Source of the DNA: Pseudomonadota bacterium
Lineage (GTDB): Bacteria > Myxococcota_A > Polyangia > Polyangiales > Polyangiaceae
DNA: 64,000 nt
Assembly: GCA_023431345.1 (NCBI GenBank)
Contig: JAEYWK010000167.1
Location: forward strand, 1 to 64,000
Reading direction: 5' to 3'
This document shows positions 8,654-18,198 of this stretch, in pieces (the stretch's first letter is position 1; each line of letters starts with the position of its first letter). The notes under the pieces were generated by a model, which was given only the letters and a program-made list of their open reading frames with translations, was not told the DNA's origin and searched no databases. The position numbers were made by a program, and so were the translations under genes.

Positions 8654-11600
8654 CTACTTCGCGGACACCGCGCTAGGCTGCCAGTTTCCGCCGGTCGTGT
8701 TGGCGCAGAAGCCGGCCGTCGTCGAAGCTCCGGCGCCGAGCACCGCGTTGTAGTCCGCAGGCGTCACGGTGCGCGTCGAACCCGTGCCCGCGAAGCTCGC
8801 GCTCCAGAAGTTCTGGAGGGTGGATTGGTTGAGGTTGAGCGTCACCGTCCAGCCGTTGATCGTGGCGCTGGAGGTGTTGGTCACCTTGAGGTTTGCGCAG
8901 TAGCCGCCGGGCCACTGGTCTGCGAGCGTGACCACGGCCGTCACCTTCGCCGTGCTCGGCGCTTGGCAAATGCCCGCGGAGCACGCGCCGCTCGTGCAGT
9001 CGGCGGCCACGCTGCAAGCTTGCCCGTTGGCGCACTTGGTGCTGCAGCTGCCGCCGCAGTCGACCGCGGTCTCGCTGCCGTTCTTGACGCCGTCGCTGCA
9101 GGTCGGAGCCGGCGGCGAGCCGCCGCAGCTCACCTCGACGCGGTCGACGTAGAGGTTTCGGTCTTGACCGTTCTGGTTCAGATCGTTCGTGAACTCGATC
9201 TTGAGCTCTTTGGTTCCCGCGCTCGCGCTGAAAGAGAACCGGTAAGCCGCGTAGCTCGTCGAGCTCACGGTGGCGTTGCCGAGCACGGTGCCGCCGACGG
9301 AGACGCGCAGGTTCGGCCAAACATTGGCTGCGACCGAGCCGCGAGCCCAGACGGTGATCGTGGTGGCGCCGGCGGCGAAGGCGTGCGAAGCCGACACGTA
9401 GCCGTTGGACCAGATGTTCCAGCCGTCGCTGATCGAGCCGCCCGTCGAGTGGTACATGCTCTCGGCCTCGTAGGTCTTGGCCGTGCAAGTCACGCAAGCA
9501 GCGCACGCCCCGCCGCAGTCGACGCCCGTCTCCGTTCCGTTCTTGATGCCGTCGCTGCAGCTCACCTTGGCGACGGCCGGCTCCGTGCCGTCGATTTGCC
9601 GCAAGAACTCGACCAGGTTGCTCATATCGGTCTCGCTCAGGTCGACGCCGCGGTGCGCGGCTACCGCCTCAGCGAGGGTCTTGGCCGAGCCGTCGTGCAG
9701 GTACGGCGCCGTGGCGAACACGTCTCGCAAGGAGGGAACGTCGATGCCGAGCAGCGGCCCCGACAAGCGCTGACCGCTCCACGGCCGAATCGTGCCGATG
9801 TCTTCCAGCCCCGTGCCGTCCTCCTTGGAGAACGTCGCGCCGAAGTGGCAGCTGCTGCAGCCCGCGTTCGTGAAGACGACGCGCCCCGCCGCGCCTGCCG
9901 CGGTCAAGCCGCTCGGGCCCCGGTACGGGCTCGGCGTGGCGGCGGTGAGCGACTTCACGTAAGCGGCCAACGCGTCCAAGTCCGCGCTCAATCCGGCCTT
10001 GGGATCGCCGAGCGGCTGGCTTCGCGTGCCGGAAGCGAGCGCTGCGTCGGTCATGAGCCCGGTGCCACCGGCGAGGCTGCGGATCTGGGCCTCGAAGTCT
10101 TGGACTTCGTCGAAATTTCCGCTCCAGTGCAGGCGCCCCTGCGCGCCCGCGCGGCCCACCAGGCTCGCGGTGTTGCGCAGCCCTTCCCCCATGCCGGTCA
10201 GGTCCCACACCCGGCCGTCCGAGTCGCCGTCGGCGTGGCACGAAGCGCAGCTCATGTAGGCGTCGCGAGCAAGCCGCGGGTCGCGCGCGTCGTAGAACAA
10301 GCGCTTGCCGCTGAGCACGGTACTGGCGAGCCTCTCCGTCGTGATCGTCGCGATCGTAGCCAGCAGAGGGCTCTTGAACTCGCCGTTTGCTACCAGCGGG
10401 CTCAGATCGACCGCGCTGACGGTGCGACCCATGAAGTTTTGTACGTAGAGCCGCTCGCCGTTCGACGACAGGCTCAAGCCCTGCGGCGCCAGGCCGACGT
10501 CGATTCGGAACAGCTCACTGCCCGTCAGCGCGCTCACCACCGCGACCTCCCGGCTGGTCTCGAGCGCCACGAACAGGTACACGCCGCTCGGGTGGAACAC
10601 GGCGGCAGAGGCCACGCTGGAGTTGTCGTGGTCGAGGCGCAGCTCCTCCGTCTCGGCTTCGGTGGTCAGGTCCACGCGCGAGGTGATGGCGCGCACCGTG
10701 TTCTGGAAGTCCAGATTCTGACCGTCGCGCAAGCTGCCCCGCGCGATGTTGTCTTGCTTGGAGGGCACCCACGCGCTCAAACCGTCCGGCGCGATGCTCG
10801 CGGCGCCGAGGTAGTTCGGGAGACCGCGGCCCTGCACGGAGCCGTCCACGCGATCGCTGTGGCGCAGCTGAACCAGGCGCGAGCTCGTCATCGCGGGTAG
10901 CTCCACGACGCGAAGCTCCGCGAACGCTTGGCTGGTCACGGGGCTGCCGCTGCTCTCTCCGGGCGCGGGCGGGCTGATGAAGCGTGAAACGAGCAGTCGT
11001 TGGCCGTCCGCGGTGACGGCGAGGCCGCGCGGATTCGGCGCGACATCGAGCGTCTTTTGCAGCGCGCCGGTCGCGCCATCGAGCTGTAGCAGCTGTCCCG
11101 TCGCGTCCAGGCTCACGTAGGCGGCGCCGCTGGGTGAGAACACCAAGCCGTGCGGGCGCGAACGAGAGGGTAGGCCGACGGTTTGGGTCACCGTGAGGCT
11201 CGTCGGGTCGATCACGGAGATAGCAGCCGCGTCGCGCGCGACGACCCAAATGCGCCCGCTGGGCGCCACCGCCACGCTCTTCGGAGCGGCGCCGACTGCG
11301 ATCTCTCGCGTGCGAGTGAGCGCTGCGCTGTCGAGCACCGCCACCGAGTCCGTGTCGGGATTGACGACCCAGATGCGCTCCGGCGCTCCTGCCCGCGGCT
11401 CGACCGCGATAGCGGACGACGAGCGCGGTGACCCCGCGCTCACTTCAGCGTGCACGGCTTGGACAAAGGTCTTCGTGACCGTTCGGCCATCGGCGAGCCG
11501 CACCGTGAGCGTCACCAAATAGAGGCCGGGCGCGCCGTAGGTGTGCGTGGTTTCGGGCGAGGTGGAAGGGTCCGAGGGCGAGCTACCGTCGCCGAAGTCC

Positions 11601-13894
11601 CAAATGTAGGTGGCGCCCTGCAGCGCGATGGGCGGCGCGTAGGTGACGGTCGCTCCGCTCGCGACGATCGGCGCCGCGACGGCAGGCAACGTCGGCAGCG
11701 GCGGCTCGCGCAGCTTGAAGCTCGCAGACGCGGTGAAGGCGGCGTCCGTCGTCTGCGGGTCGATCCAGAGCTCGAAGCTTCGATGGCGAACGACGCGCTC
11801 GGGGTAGTTCTTGGAGCGCAGGCTGATGCCCGTTCCCGTCAAGCCGAGCTCCGGGCAGAACGTGGCATCGGCCTTGAAGATCTCACTGCCGTCGTTCGTC
11901 CCGAGACGGAGCCGATAGCCATAGTGCCGGAGCCACTGTCCCGGAGTGGCGGTCGACTCGAGCGACACGCAATTGCTGTCGGCGAGGCCGTCGCGCACCA
12001 GAAACCGCGCGCTGCTCAGATCCGCGGCGCTGGGGGCGTCCCCGAGCAGCTTGAGCACGCTGAGCGACTGCGCGTCGGTGGCGACGGCGTAGCCGGGGAC
12101 GTCCAAGCTCTGCAGCGTGATCACGTTGCCGCGAGGCAACAGGGTGGAGACGGGCGGCGCGGCCATGTCGTCACCCAACGAGAGGAGCACGGCGTTGGAC
12201 GGCACTCCCTGCTCGTCCAGCAAGAACAGCGTGTAGTAGCCGGGCGGCGCTTCTGCGCCGGTCTCCGGCATTCGCAGCGCAAGGCGCGACCCCTCTCGAA
12301 CGAACGGGAGCTCGAGCCGTCGCTGAAACGTATTGAAGGAGTGGGTCACGCTGCTGGCCCCGATCAGCACCGCCTGCTGCACGGTCGGGCTCCCCGCGAG
12401 CTCCACGTCCAGCTGCTCGCCGTGCCCGAGCGCCAGCGTGCTCACCGCGGCCATGCGCGGCCGTGGCGCGAGCTCCGCCCCGCCGGCCGCGGTCGGTCGG
12501 AACAGGTAGGGCGGGTAGTAAACCTCCGCGTTCAGGTTGTTGACGGGCCCGGGCGCGCCGCCACCGGTCGAGAGCACGGTGCCGTTGGGCATCAAGATCG
12601 CGGCGGAGTGATACACGCGGATCTGCGCCGCGCGCGCGCCGGTGGTCCAGTTGCCGGTGCTCGGGTCCCACAGCTCCGCTTCGTAGACCGCGTCGGCGCC
12701 GCCGTTGTTTGCGAACCGAGTGCCGCCGGTGACGACCACGCGCCCATCCGGCAGTACGGTAGCGCTGGGCCACTGACGAGCGAAGCTCATCGGGTTGGTA
12801 TCGGTGACGGCCGGCGCGCTGCCGTTGATGTCCACGACCGTCGCGAGGGCGCTGCTCGGCGTGGCGTGACCATCGTGATAGCCGTTACCTCCCACTTGCA
12901 GGATGCGCCCCGGCGCGAACATGACCGCGGCGCTGGTGGGCCCGATATTCGGGCGCGTCGTAGCGTTGACGCCGGTCTTGAAGTCACCGACGACGCGCAC
13001 GGAGCCCGACCCTTCGTAGCTCAGGTACCACATCTTCTCGGACGAGATACCGAACACCTCGCCGTTCGGCGCCGCCCAGGCGCGCGGATACCAGTAGCGG
13101 TGGTGGTCGGGTCCGAACGCCTCGCGGCTGTAAGCGCCGAACAGGCTGCGAAAGCCGCTTCCCGGCTCGTAGATCTCGGGCGTCATCGAGATGGTGCCCG
13201 CGTTCACTGCTTGGCCCGGATCCTGATAAGCGCGGAGCCCCCCGTACGGCGTCGAGCCGCCGAGCATGAGCAGCCGACCGTCCGCGAGCGTGATCAGCGA
13301 GCCATACCAGCGCTCGTCCGCGAGCTTGAACGGTGACGTCGAGACGGCCGCCGTCGCCGACGAGAATTCACTGCTATCGAGCGGAGAGTTGCCGCCGGAG
13401 ACGAGCAGCGTGCCGCTGCGCAAGAAGGCGGCGCTGCTGCAGAAGCTGTTCACCTGCTGAGCGTCGTAGCTCGTCCGATGGCTGACGGCCGTGAACCCCT
13501 GCGCCGGATCCCAGACGTCGAACGTTCTGCCATCCTGGTTCGAGGCGTTGCCGGCCGGCGTGCCGTAAGTCAGCACGCGACCGTTGGGCAGCAGCGTCGC
13601 GTGGAGGCCGTTGAGCGGCCAATCACGCGTGGGTGACCACATGCCGCGCACGGGTGCGTCGGCGGCAACGGTCAGGCCGGCAAACAGCGGATCTTGCGTC
13701 TCCGGCAGCGTGATCGGCAAAGCCACGGTCGGGGGCGCGACCTCGAGCGGCGCCGCGCGCTCTCCCTGGAGCGGAGTCTCATCGTGGGGCTCGCTTTCGG
13801 CCGGCTCCGCGGAGCAGGCGGCGGTGGCTAACGCGGCGAGCAAAGCCGTGATGATGGATACACGTCGACGGGCCTCGGGGTGGAACTCGAGCAT
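8654..13894 (-). CDS. Giant lipoprotein: copper-radical oxidase + AbfB + PKD + YVTN propeller + di-heme cytochrome + two carbohydrate-binding modules
   Basis: 1746 residues with lipobox ATAAC at 23-27. Residues about 85-575 form a galactose/glyoxal oxidase propeller with its C-terminal beta-sandwich. All expected copper/radical ligands are present: Cys152 (NSFCSS), Tyr197 (RWYGSL), Tyr428-His429 (VYHSAA) and His518 (THSFNTFQ). Residues 590-728 are an AbfB (CBM42-type) domain, 740-812 a PKD domain (DFGDGS) and about 825-1170 a YVTN propeller. Residues 1185-1435 are a di-heme peroxidase-like cytochrome with CASCH (1216-1220), CSSCH (1346-1350) and APYLHDGSAKTL. A CSDGIKNGTETGVDCGG linker follows, then a Ca-type xylan-binding module (1471-1590, ending FTNDLNQNGQDRNLYVD), a second Cys linker and a C-terminal CBM2-like module. 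Inferred role: surface oxidation of plant polysaccharide, perhaps passing electrons to the hemes. A SCO copper chaperone lies just upstream. Confidence 0.9.
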   Translation of the reverse strand: MLEFHPEARRRVSIITALLAALATAACSAEPAESEPHDETPLQGERAAPLEVAPPTVALPITLPETQDPLFAGLTVAADAPVRGMWSPTRDWPLNGLHATLLPNGRVLTYGTPAGNASNQDGRTFDVWDPAQGFTAVSHRTSYDAQQVNSFCSSAAFLRSGTLLVSGGNSPLDSSEFSSATAAVSTSPFKLADERWYGSLITLADGRLLMLGGSTPYGGLRAYQDPGQAVNAGTISMTPEIYEPGSGFRSLFGAYSREAFGPDHHRYWYPRAWAAPNGEVFGISSEKMWYLSYEGSGSVRVVGDFKTGVNATTRPNIGPTSAAVMFAPGRILQVGGNGYHDGHATPSSALATVVDINGSAPAVTDTNPMSFARQWPSATVLPDGRVVVTGGTRFANNGGADAVYEAELWDPSTGNWTTGARAAQIRVYHSAAILMPNGTVLSTGGGAPGPVNNLNAEVYYPPYLFRPTAAGGAELAPRPRMAAVSTLALGHGEQLDVELAGSPTVQQAVLIGASSVTHSFNTFQRRLELPFVREGSRLALRMPETGAEAPPGYYTLFLLDEQGVPSNAVLLSLGDDMAAPPVSTLLPRGNVITLQSLDVPGYAVATDAQSLSVLKLLGDAPSAADLSSARFLVRDGLADSNCVSLESTATPGQWLRHYGYRLRLGTNDGSEIFKADATFCPELGLTGTGISLRSKNYPERVVRHRSFELWIDPQTTDAAFTASASFKLREPPLPTLPAVAAPIVASGATVTYAPPIALQGATYIWDFGDGSSPSDPSTSPETTHTYGAPGLYLVTLTVRLADGRTVTKTFVQAVHAEVSAGSPRSSSAIAVEPRAGAPERIWVVNPDTDSVAVLDSAALTRTREIAVGAAPKSVAVAPSGRIWVVARDAAAISVIDPTSLTVTQTVGLPSRSRPHGLVFSPSGAAYVSLDATGQLLQLDGATGALQKTLDVAPNPRGLAVTADGQRLLVSRFISPPAPGESSGSPVTSQAFAELRVVELPAMTSSRLVQLRHSDRVDGSVQGRGLPNYLGAASIAPDGLSAWVPSKQDNIARGSLRDGQNLDFQNTVRAITSRVDLTTEAETEELRLDHDNSSVASAAVFHPSGVYLFVALETSREVAVVSALTGSELFRIDVGLAPQGLSLSSNGERLYVQNFMGRTVSAVDLSPLVANGEFKSPLLATIATITTERLASTVLSGKRLFYDARDPRLARDAYMSCASCHADGDSDGRVWDLTGMGEGLRNTASLVGRAGAQGRLHWSGNFDEVQDFEAQIRSLAGGTGLMTDAALASGTRSQPLGDPKAGLSADLDALAAYVKSLTAATPSPYRGPSGLTAAGAAGRVVFTNAGCSSCHFGATFSKEDGTGLEDIGTIRPWSGQRLSGPLLGIDVPSLRDVFATAPYLHDGSAKTLAEAVAAHRGVDLSETDMSNLVEFLRQIDGTEPAVAKVSCSDGIKNGTETGVDCGGACAACVTCTAKTYEAESMYHSTGGSISDGWNIWSNGYVSASHAFAAGATTITVWARGSVAANVWPNLRVSVGGTVLGNATVSSTSYAAYRFSFSASAGTKELKIEFTNDLNQNGQDRNLYVDRVEVSCGGSPPAPTCSDGVKNGSETAVDCGGSCSTKCANGQACSVAADCTSGACSAGICQAPSTAKVTAVVTLADQWPGGYCANLKVTNTSSATINGWTVTLNLNQSTLQNFWSASFAGTGSTRTVTPADYNAVLGAGASTTAGFCANTTGGNWQPSAVSAK

Positions 13895-13932
13895 GGGAGG
13901 AACTCAGTTGGGAGCGCTGAAGCGCGCTCGGC

Positions 13933-14550
13933 TCAGTTGTGAGCCAAGCGCGCTTCAGAAGGTTTTAAGTCATCGAGCAGGGTGAGCTCTCGCGCGAGGT
14001 GCGAGACATCGAGCGGAGCTCCGCGGTAGCGCTGGGCGAGCCGCCCACCGCGATCGAACAGGTATAAGGAGGTGCCGTGCGCCGCAGGCTCAGCTGCGCT
14101 CCCGGGCTCGAATGCCGCGAGGCGTGTCGTGAGGAGCTGCGTGCCGACCGCGTCCGCGCGGACGAAGGACCAGCCGCTATCGTCGGCGTGGTTGAGCTGG
14201 GCGAAGCGCTTCAGGGCGCTCGGCGTGTCGTTCTCCGGATCCACGGAAATGGACACGAAACGCACGCGCTCGCGCACGGCGGCCGGGAGCGCCGCTCGCA
14301 CCTCGGCGAGCGCCTGCGTCTGTCGCGGGCACACGACGGGGCAGCTGGTGAACATAAAGCTGACCACCAGGCTACGGTTCGCGAGAGCTTTGCCCGTCAG
14401 CGGCGCGCCGTCCTGGTCGATCAGCGAAATGTCGCTGAAAACAGCGGGCAGGCCGGCGCCCGCCTCGCGCTGGCAGCCCGAGCTGAGCGCCGCCAACACG
14501 ATCCCGATCGCCACGCGATGAGCGGCACGGTGAGTCTCGCAGCGGGCCAT
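13933..14550 (-). CDS. SCO1/SenC-family copper chaperone lipoprotein
   Basis: 205 residues from ATG 14550; a GTG three codons earlier is the alternative start. The signal ends in the lipobox LSSGC. The thioredoxin-fold copper site is intact: Cys70 and Cys74 in TSCPVVCP, and His158 in AAHGTSLYLFDR. SVDPENDTP is also typical. SCO proteins deliver copper to the CuA site of cytochrome oxidase or to other secreted cuproenzymes. No cytochrome oxidase gene is near. The next gene, 38 bases downstream on the same strand, is the copper-radical oxidase fusion, so loading that enzyme is the natural hypothesis. Confidence 0.9.
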   Translation of the reverse strand: MARCETHRAAHRVAIGIVLAALSSGCQREAGAGLPAVFSDISLIDQDGAPLTGKALANRSLVVSFMFTSCPVVCPRQTQALAEVRAALPAAVRERVRFVSISVDPENDTPSALKRFAQLNHADDSGWSFVRADAVGTQLLTTRLAAFEPGSAAEPAAHGTSLYLFDRGGRLAQRYRGAPLDVSHLARELTLLDDLKPSEARLAHN

Positions 14551-14810
14551 TCGTAACACTAGCGCTCACTCTTACCCACATTGCGGGACCGGTTCCATAG
14601 ATATTTTTTCTATCGCCATCACCCTTTTGGGTGATTGACGACGGCGCTGTATCGTCATGGCTCGGAAGCTCTGCTTGCGGCACGCGCTTTAGCTGCGACG
14701 AGCGCTCGCCGGGCGACCGCAGCGTCCGCGCGGCGCCCGACAACACGACCCAAAACGCCGCCGGGATCCCGCCGCCTCGGCTGGATCGAGACTTGCTTCG
14801 AGCCCTCGTC
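14551..14810. promoter_or_regulatory. Divergent promoter region with two small palindromes
   Basis: 260 bases separate the SCO gene (minus) from the PAP2 gene (plus). The stretch 14597-14635 is unusually AT-rich for this window. It contains ATAGA/TCTAT around a T-rich loop (14597-14613) and a perfect 7-bp inverted repeat ATCACCC/GGGTGAT around TTTT (14618-14635). These could be operators or a promoter core. No sigma-factor consensus was firmly recognised. Confidence 0.4.
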
Positions 14811-15857
14811 ATGCGCCGACTGGCCTTAACTTTGCGCGTATTCGGGGCAGGATTGGCATGGAGCGGCGTGGCGCTGGCGCAAGCAGCCACGGTCGGCGAC
14901 CCCCACGAACCGGACGCACGCGCGGCGGCACCGCCATCAGCGTCCGCGGAGCCGACGGAGCCCGTGGCGACGCCAGCCGCGCCGGCCGCGCCCACCGTCG
15001 CGCCTCCGCAGTCGCGCCAGCGCGAGGTCTCGCTCGAGCCAAAGGCGGCTGAGCCCCTGGTCCCGGGCCGCACCACCTTCGACATCGATCCGATCGCTGA
15101 CGGCGCGATCATCGGCATCTCCTTCGGCTTTAGCTTCGTGCTCAACCAGATCAAGTCGACCGGTGAGATCCGCGCCCAGCAAATCGCCCCTGATTTCGAC
15201 CCCGATGACTTGCTAGCCATCGATCGGGCGGCGGTAACGGCGAAGCACCACGACAGCGCGCGGGTCTGGTCGAACATCGGGTCCACCACCGCCGTCGTAT
15301 TCGGGGCAATCGATCCGCTGCTGAGCGCATATCGCGAAGGGAGCCTACAGACGGGCTTGGTGGACTTCATGCTCTACGCAGAGACGCTGGCGCTCACCCA
15401 AGCCACGACCAATTTGGTGAAGCTCGCGGTGCGGCGCCCGCGACCGGCTGCGTACCGAGAGGCCGAAGCCAACCGTGACAACCCGAACTACTCCAACGCC
15501 GAGACCGACAGCGCGCTGTCGTTCTTTTCAGGTCACGCTTCCACCACCGCCAGCCTGGGCGCGACGGCAACCTACCTGGCTTTCGCTCGCTCTCCCTCGT
15601 CGTGGCGCCCGTGGGTCACGCTCGTGGGCGCAACGGGGCTGACGACCTTCGTCTCCATTCAACGCGTGCGCGCGGGCGCGCATTTTCCGACCGACGTCAT
15701 CGCCGGCGCGATCGCGGGCGCGGGCATCGGGATCATCGTGCCCCACCTTCACCGCACCGAAGAGGTCAAACAGCGCCGCGTTTGGGTCGGCTTCGCGCCC
15801 GCCGCTCACGAGCGCCTCCAGACCGGCGGTGTGCTGACGCTCAGCGGCGTTTATTGA
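14811..15857 (+). CDS. PAP2-family phosphatase, secreted or membrane-associated
   Basis: 348 residues from ATG 14811, where a clean signal peptide begins (cleavage near ALAQA). A Pro/Ala linker covers 35-85. The three acid-phosphatase motifs are present: K204 with RP at 211-212, SGH at 240-242, and R285...H291...D295 (RVRAGAHFPTD). Hydrophobic stretches between them suit a periplasm-facing PAP2 enzyme that dephosphorylates lipid phosphates such as undecaprenyl pyrophosphate or phosphatidic acid; the substrate is not readable from sequence. The motif spacing and the separate signal peptide resemble the vanadium haloperoxidase-like phosphatase branch. Confidence 0.88.
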   Translation: MRRLALTLRVFGAGLAWSGVALAQAATVGDPHEPDARAAAPPSASAEPTEPVATPAAPAAPTVAPPQSRQREVSLEPKAAEPLVPGRTTFDIDPIADGAIIGISFGFSFVLNQIKSTGEIRAQQIAPDFDPDDLLAIDRAAVTAKHHDSARVWSNIGSTTAVVFGAIDPLLSAYREGSLQTGLVDFMLYAETLALTQATTNLVKLAVRRPRPAAYREAEANRDNPNYSNAETDSALSFFSGHASTTASLGATATYLAFARSPSSWRPWVTLVGATGLTTFVSIQRVRAGAHFPTDVIAGAIAGAGIGIIVPHLHRTEEVKQRRVWVGFAPAAHERLQTGGVLTLSGVY

Positions 15858-16008
15858 CGATTCGGCACGTCGGCGGACGCGCGCCGGCAAGCTGTAGGTT
15901 GCAAGCGCCCCCCGTCTGACATCGACGCCCCGCGGCGCTGACCACGCGCCCACCTCGGTTGATCGATGCTTGCCCCGACGAGCCGCGAATCATGCGACAG
16001 TTAGAGCG

Positions 16009-18189
16009 ATGCGCTGGTGGGTCCCTCTGCTTTTTGTCGCGTGCAGCTCGACTGATCCTTCGCCTTCTCCAGGGCCCGAGCCGGGCGACGGCGGCGCGGG
16101 AGGAATGGATGGGGGATTGGCCGACGGCGGCCACGACCCCGTCGATGACGAGGACGACCTCATGGATCCGGATGGCGACGCGGGCCCGGAGATCCGGCGA
16201 GCGCCGAGCATCGCGGGCGATGCCATCGAAGGAGCGGCCCTCACCGCGTCTTTGGGCGAATACAGCGGCGGAGCGGCGCTCGAAGGTGTCTGGCAGCGCT
16301 GCAACGAGGGAGCTTGCCGAACGACGGCCAGCGCCGAAGACGGCGAGGATTACGTCCTCACGGCGGAAGACGTGGGTTACCGCATGCGCCTCAAAGTGAC
16401 CGCCACCGACGACCAGGGGGTCACGCAGGCTGTCTCGCCGTTGACGGACGCGGTGGTGGGGGCGGGGGCGGTCGTGAACCGAGAACCGCCGGTGCTCGGA
16501 GAAGCCTTCGTGTTCCGCGCGCTCGAGGTGACGGGCGGCTCTTGGCTCAGCGATCGAGAGCTGACTCGCACGTTTCGATGGCAGCGCTGCGTCGAGCGCG
16601 CTTGCGAAGACATCGCGGGCGCTTCCGGCCCCTCATACACGCCGGAGCTCGCAGATCTGGGCGCGCGTCTCAAGGTGGTGGAGAGCGTCACCGCCGACGA
16701 CGAGACCTTCAGCGCCAGCAGTGAGGAGACGAACGAGGTCACCTGCGCCGAGCCGCTCGCGACGGAGCCCATCCAGGCCGGCTCAGCCAGTAGCGCGACC
16801 AGCGGCGTCAAATGGACCTTCACCGGCAGCGGCTTCCCCGCAACGGCAGCGGCGATCGGGCCCGCCAAGCGCAGCGCTCTCTTCGTGTCGCACGGCTTCG
16901 GCTACGCGCTCCCCGAAGGCCAGGTGCAAGGCGTCGAGGTGCGGATCACGCGACGCGCGAGCGCTGCTTCCGCGATTCGGGACCGGCGGGTCGCGCTCTA
17001 CGCGCCCGCAGCTCGCACCCAGGAGCCTCGTCGCGAATATTGGACCGAGCGCAGCGTGACCTCCGTGTACGGCGGCCCCACCGACACCTGGGGCCAAAGC
17101 ATCTCCACCGCGACCGTGAGCAGCTCGCAGCTCCGTGTCGCGGTCGAGGTGGAGAACGCCGGGGAGGACGCGGCGGACGCCGTCATCGAAGGTGCGGAGG
17201 TCGTGGTGTACTACGCGGCCGTCACCTCCACCGTCTTCGACGCGAAGACGGTCACCGTAGCCGGCGCAGGCTCGGACTGGGTCAACGCCCCGGCGGCCGT
17301 AAACGATAATGACGCCACCGCTAGCGTGAGCATCCCTGCCGGCACCACGCCCGTGAGCTCGAAGTCCCTGACCTTCAGCGGGTTCGGCGTGACGCTGGCT
17401 AGCGGCGCGATCCCCAGCGGCTTCGCGCTGGAGGTCCGCCAGGCGAGCACTCCCGGGCTGCTCCTCAGCTCCGCCGTAAAAGCAGGCACGTCGACGGAGA
17501 TGAAAAACCAGCTCCCCCCAACGCTCGACTACGTGAGCTACGGTGGGCCTGGTGTGAGCTGGGGCCTCACGAACGAGCAAGTGACCGCTGCCGGGTTCAG
17601 CGTGCAGCTTCAGGTGATGGGCCAAGCTTTGGCCTCGGCAGGGTCGGTGCAAGTCGACGCGGTTCGGCTGCGCGTTTACTTCGGCGCCGAGGCGGCTGAC
17701 GAGCAGCGCGCCGCCACCGTCCTGGAGACCACGGCGAACGAGGTCGCGTGGTCGAACGCGGCCCGAGCGCTCTCGGAAGACGGCGCCGTCGCGTCCACCT
17801 CGCTCCTCAGCGAGCAGCGCGCCAGCGGAAGCTTGGTGCTGAGCGGCTTCACCGCGGATTTGCCGGAGGGCGCGGCGATCAGCGGCGTCACGTTGGACGT
17901 GAAGCGAAGCGCGACCGCCGCAGAACAGCTGCGTGACACCGCCATTTTTCTGCGCCAGGGAGCGAAGAGCATCGGTTCGAACCGGGCGTCGGCCGACTTC
18001 TGGCCAGTCACGCGTGAAGCGGTGAGCTACGGCGGCCCTCACGACCGTTGGGGAGCGGCGCTCGAAGCGGCCGACGTCGGCTCCGGAGAGCTCGGAGCGG
18101 AGCTCACCGTCGCACACGGAGGCGCCACCGCCGCAGCCGCGCCCGAAGTCGACGCCCTCACCCTGACGATTCACTACTGCACGGACTGA
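16009..18189 (+). CDS. Lipoprotein with three YGGPxDxWG beta-sandwich repeats
   Basis: 726 residues from ATG 16009 (MRWWVPLLFVACSS, lipobox LFVAC). After an acidic Gly/Asp linker come two Ig-like units of about 95 residues, each with a Trp-Gln-Arg-Cys core (VWQRCNEGAC, RWQRCVERAC). The C-terminal 440 residues are three copies of a roughly 145-residue beta-domain. Each ends with a TYGGP-like turn and WG (VYGGPTDTWG, SYGGPGVSWG, SYGGPHDRWG) and closes in VxVYY-type strands. Similar repeats occur in phage-tail-like and myxobacterial surface proteins. The architecture suggests adhesion or binding. No catalytic residues were seen. Confidence 0.85.
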   Translation: MRWWVPLLFVACSSTDPSPSPGPEPGDGGAGGMDGGLADGGHDPVDDEDDLMDPDGDAGPEIRRAPSIAGDAIEGAALTASLGEYSGGAALEGVWQRCNEGACRTTASAEDGEDYVLTAEDVGYRMRLKVTATDDQGVTQAVSPLTDAVVGAGAVVNREPPVLGEAFVFRALEVTGGSWLSDRELTRTFRWQRCVERACEDIAGASGPSYTPELADLGARLKVVESVTADDETFSASSEETNEVTCAEPLATEPIQAGSASSATSGVKWTFTGSGFPATAAAIGPAKRSALFVSHGFGYALPEGQVQGVEVRITRRASAASAIRDRRVALYAPAARTQEPRREYWTERSVTSVYGGPTDTWGQSISTATVSSSQLRVAVEVENAGEDAADAVIEGAEVVVYYAAVTSTVFDAKTVTVAGAGSDWVNAPAAVNDNDATASVSIPAGTTPVSSKSLTFSGFGVTLASGAIPSGFALEVRQASTPGLLLSSAVKAGTSTEMKNQLPPTLDYVSYGGPGVSWGLTNEQVTAAGFSVQLQVMGQALASAGSVQVDAVRLRVYFGAEAADEQRAATVLETTANEVAWSNAARALSEDGAVASTSLLSEQRASGSLVLSGFTADLPEGAAISGVTLDVKRSATAAEQLRDTAIFLRQGAKSIGSNRASADFWPVTREAVSYGGPHDRWGAALEAADVGSGELGAELTVAHGGATAAAAPEVDALTLTIHYCTD

Positions 18190-18198
18190 GCGGCGCGC

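Noticed and set aside
8597..10900. Long open frame opposite the oxidase fusion gene
   Set aside because: Rich in Arg, Ala, His and Gly with no recognisable fold. It is the antisense shadow of a conserved, domain-rich gene in GC-rich DNA.
11450..13336. Second long open frame opposite the oxidase fusion gene
   Set aside because: Same reason: the opposite strand encodes an intact galactose-oxidase-type domain.
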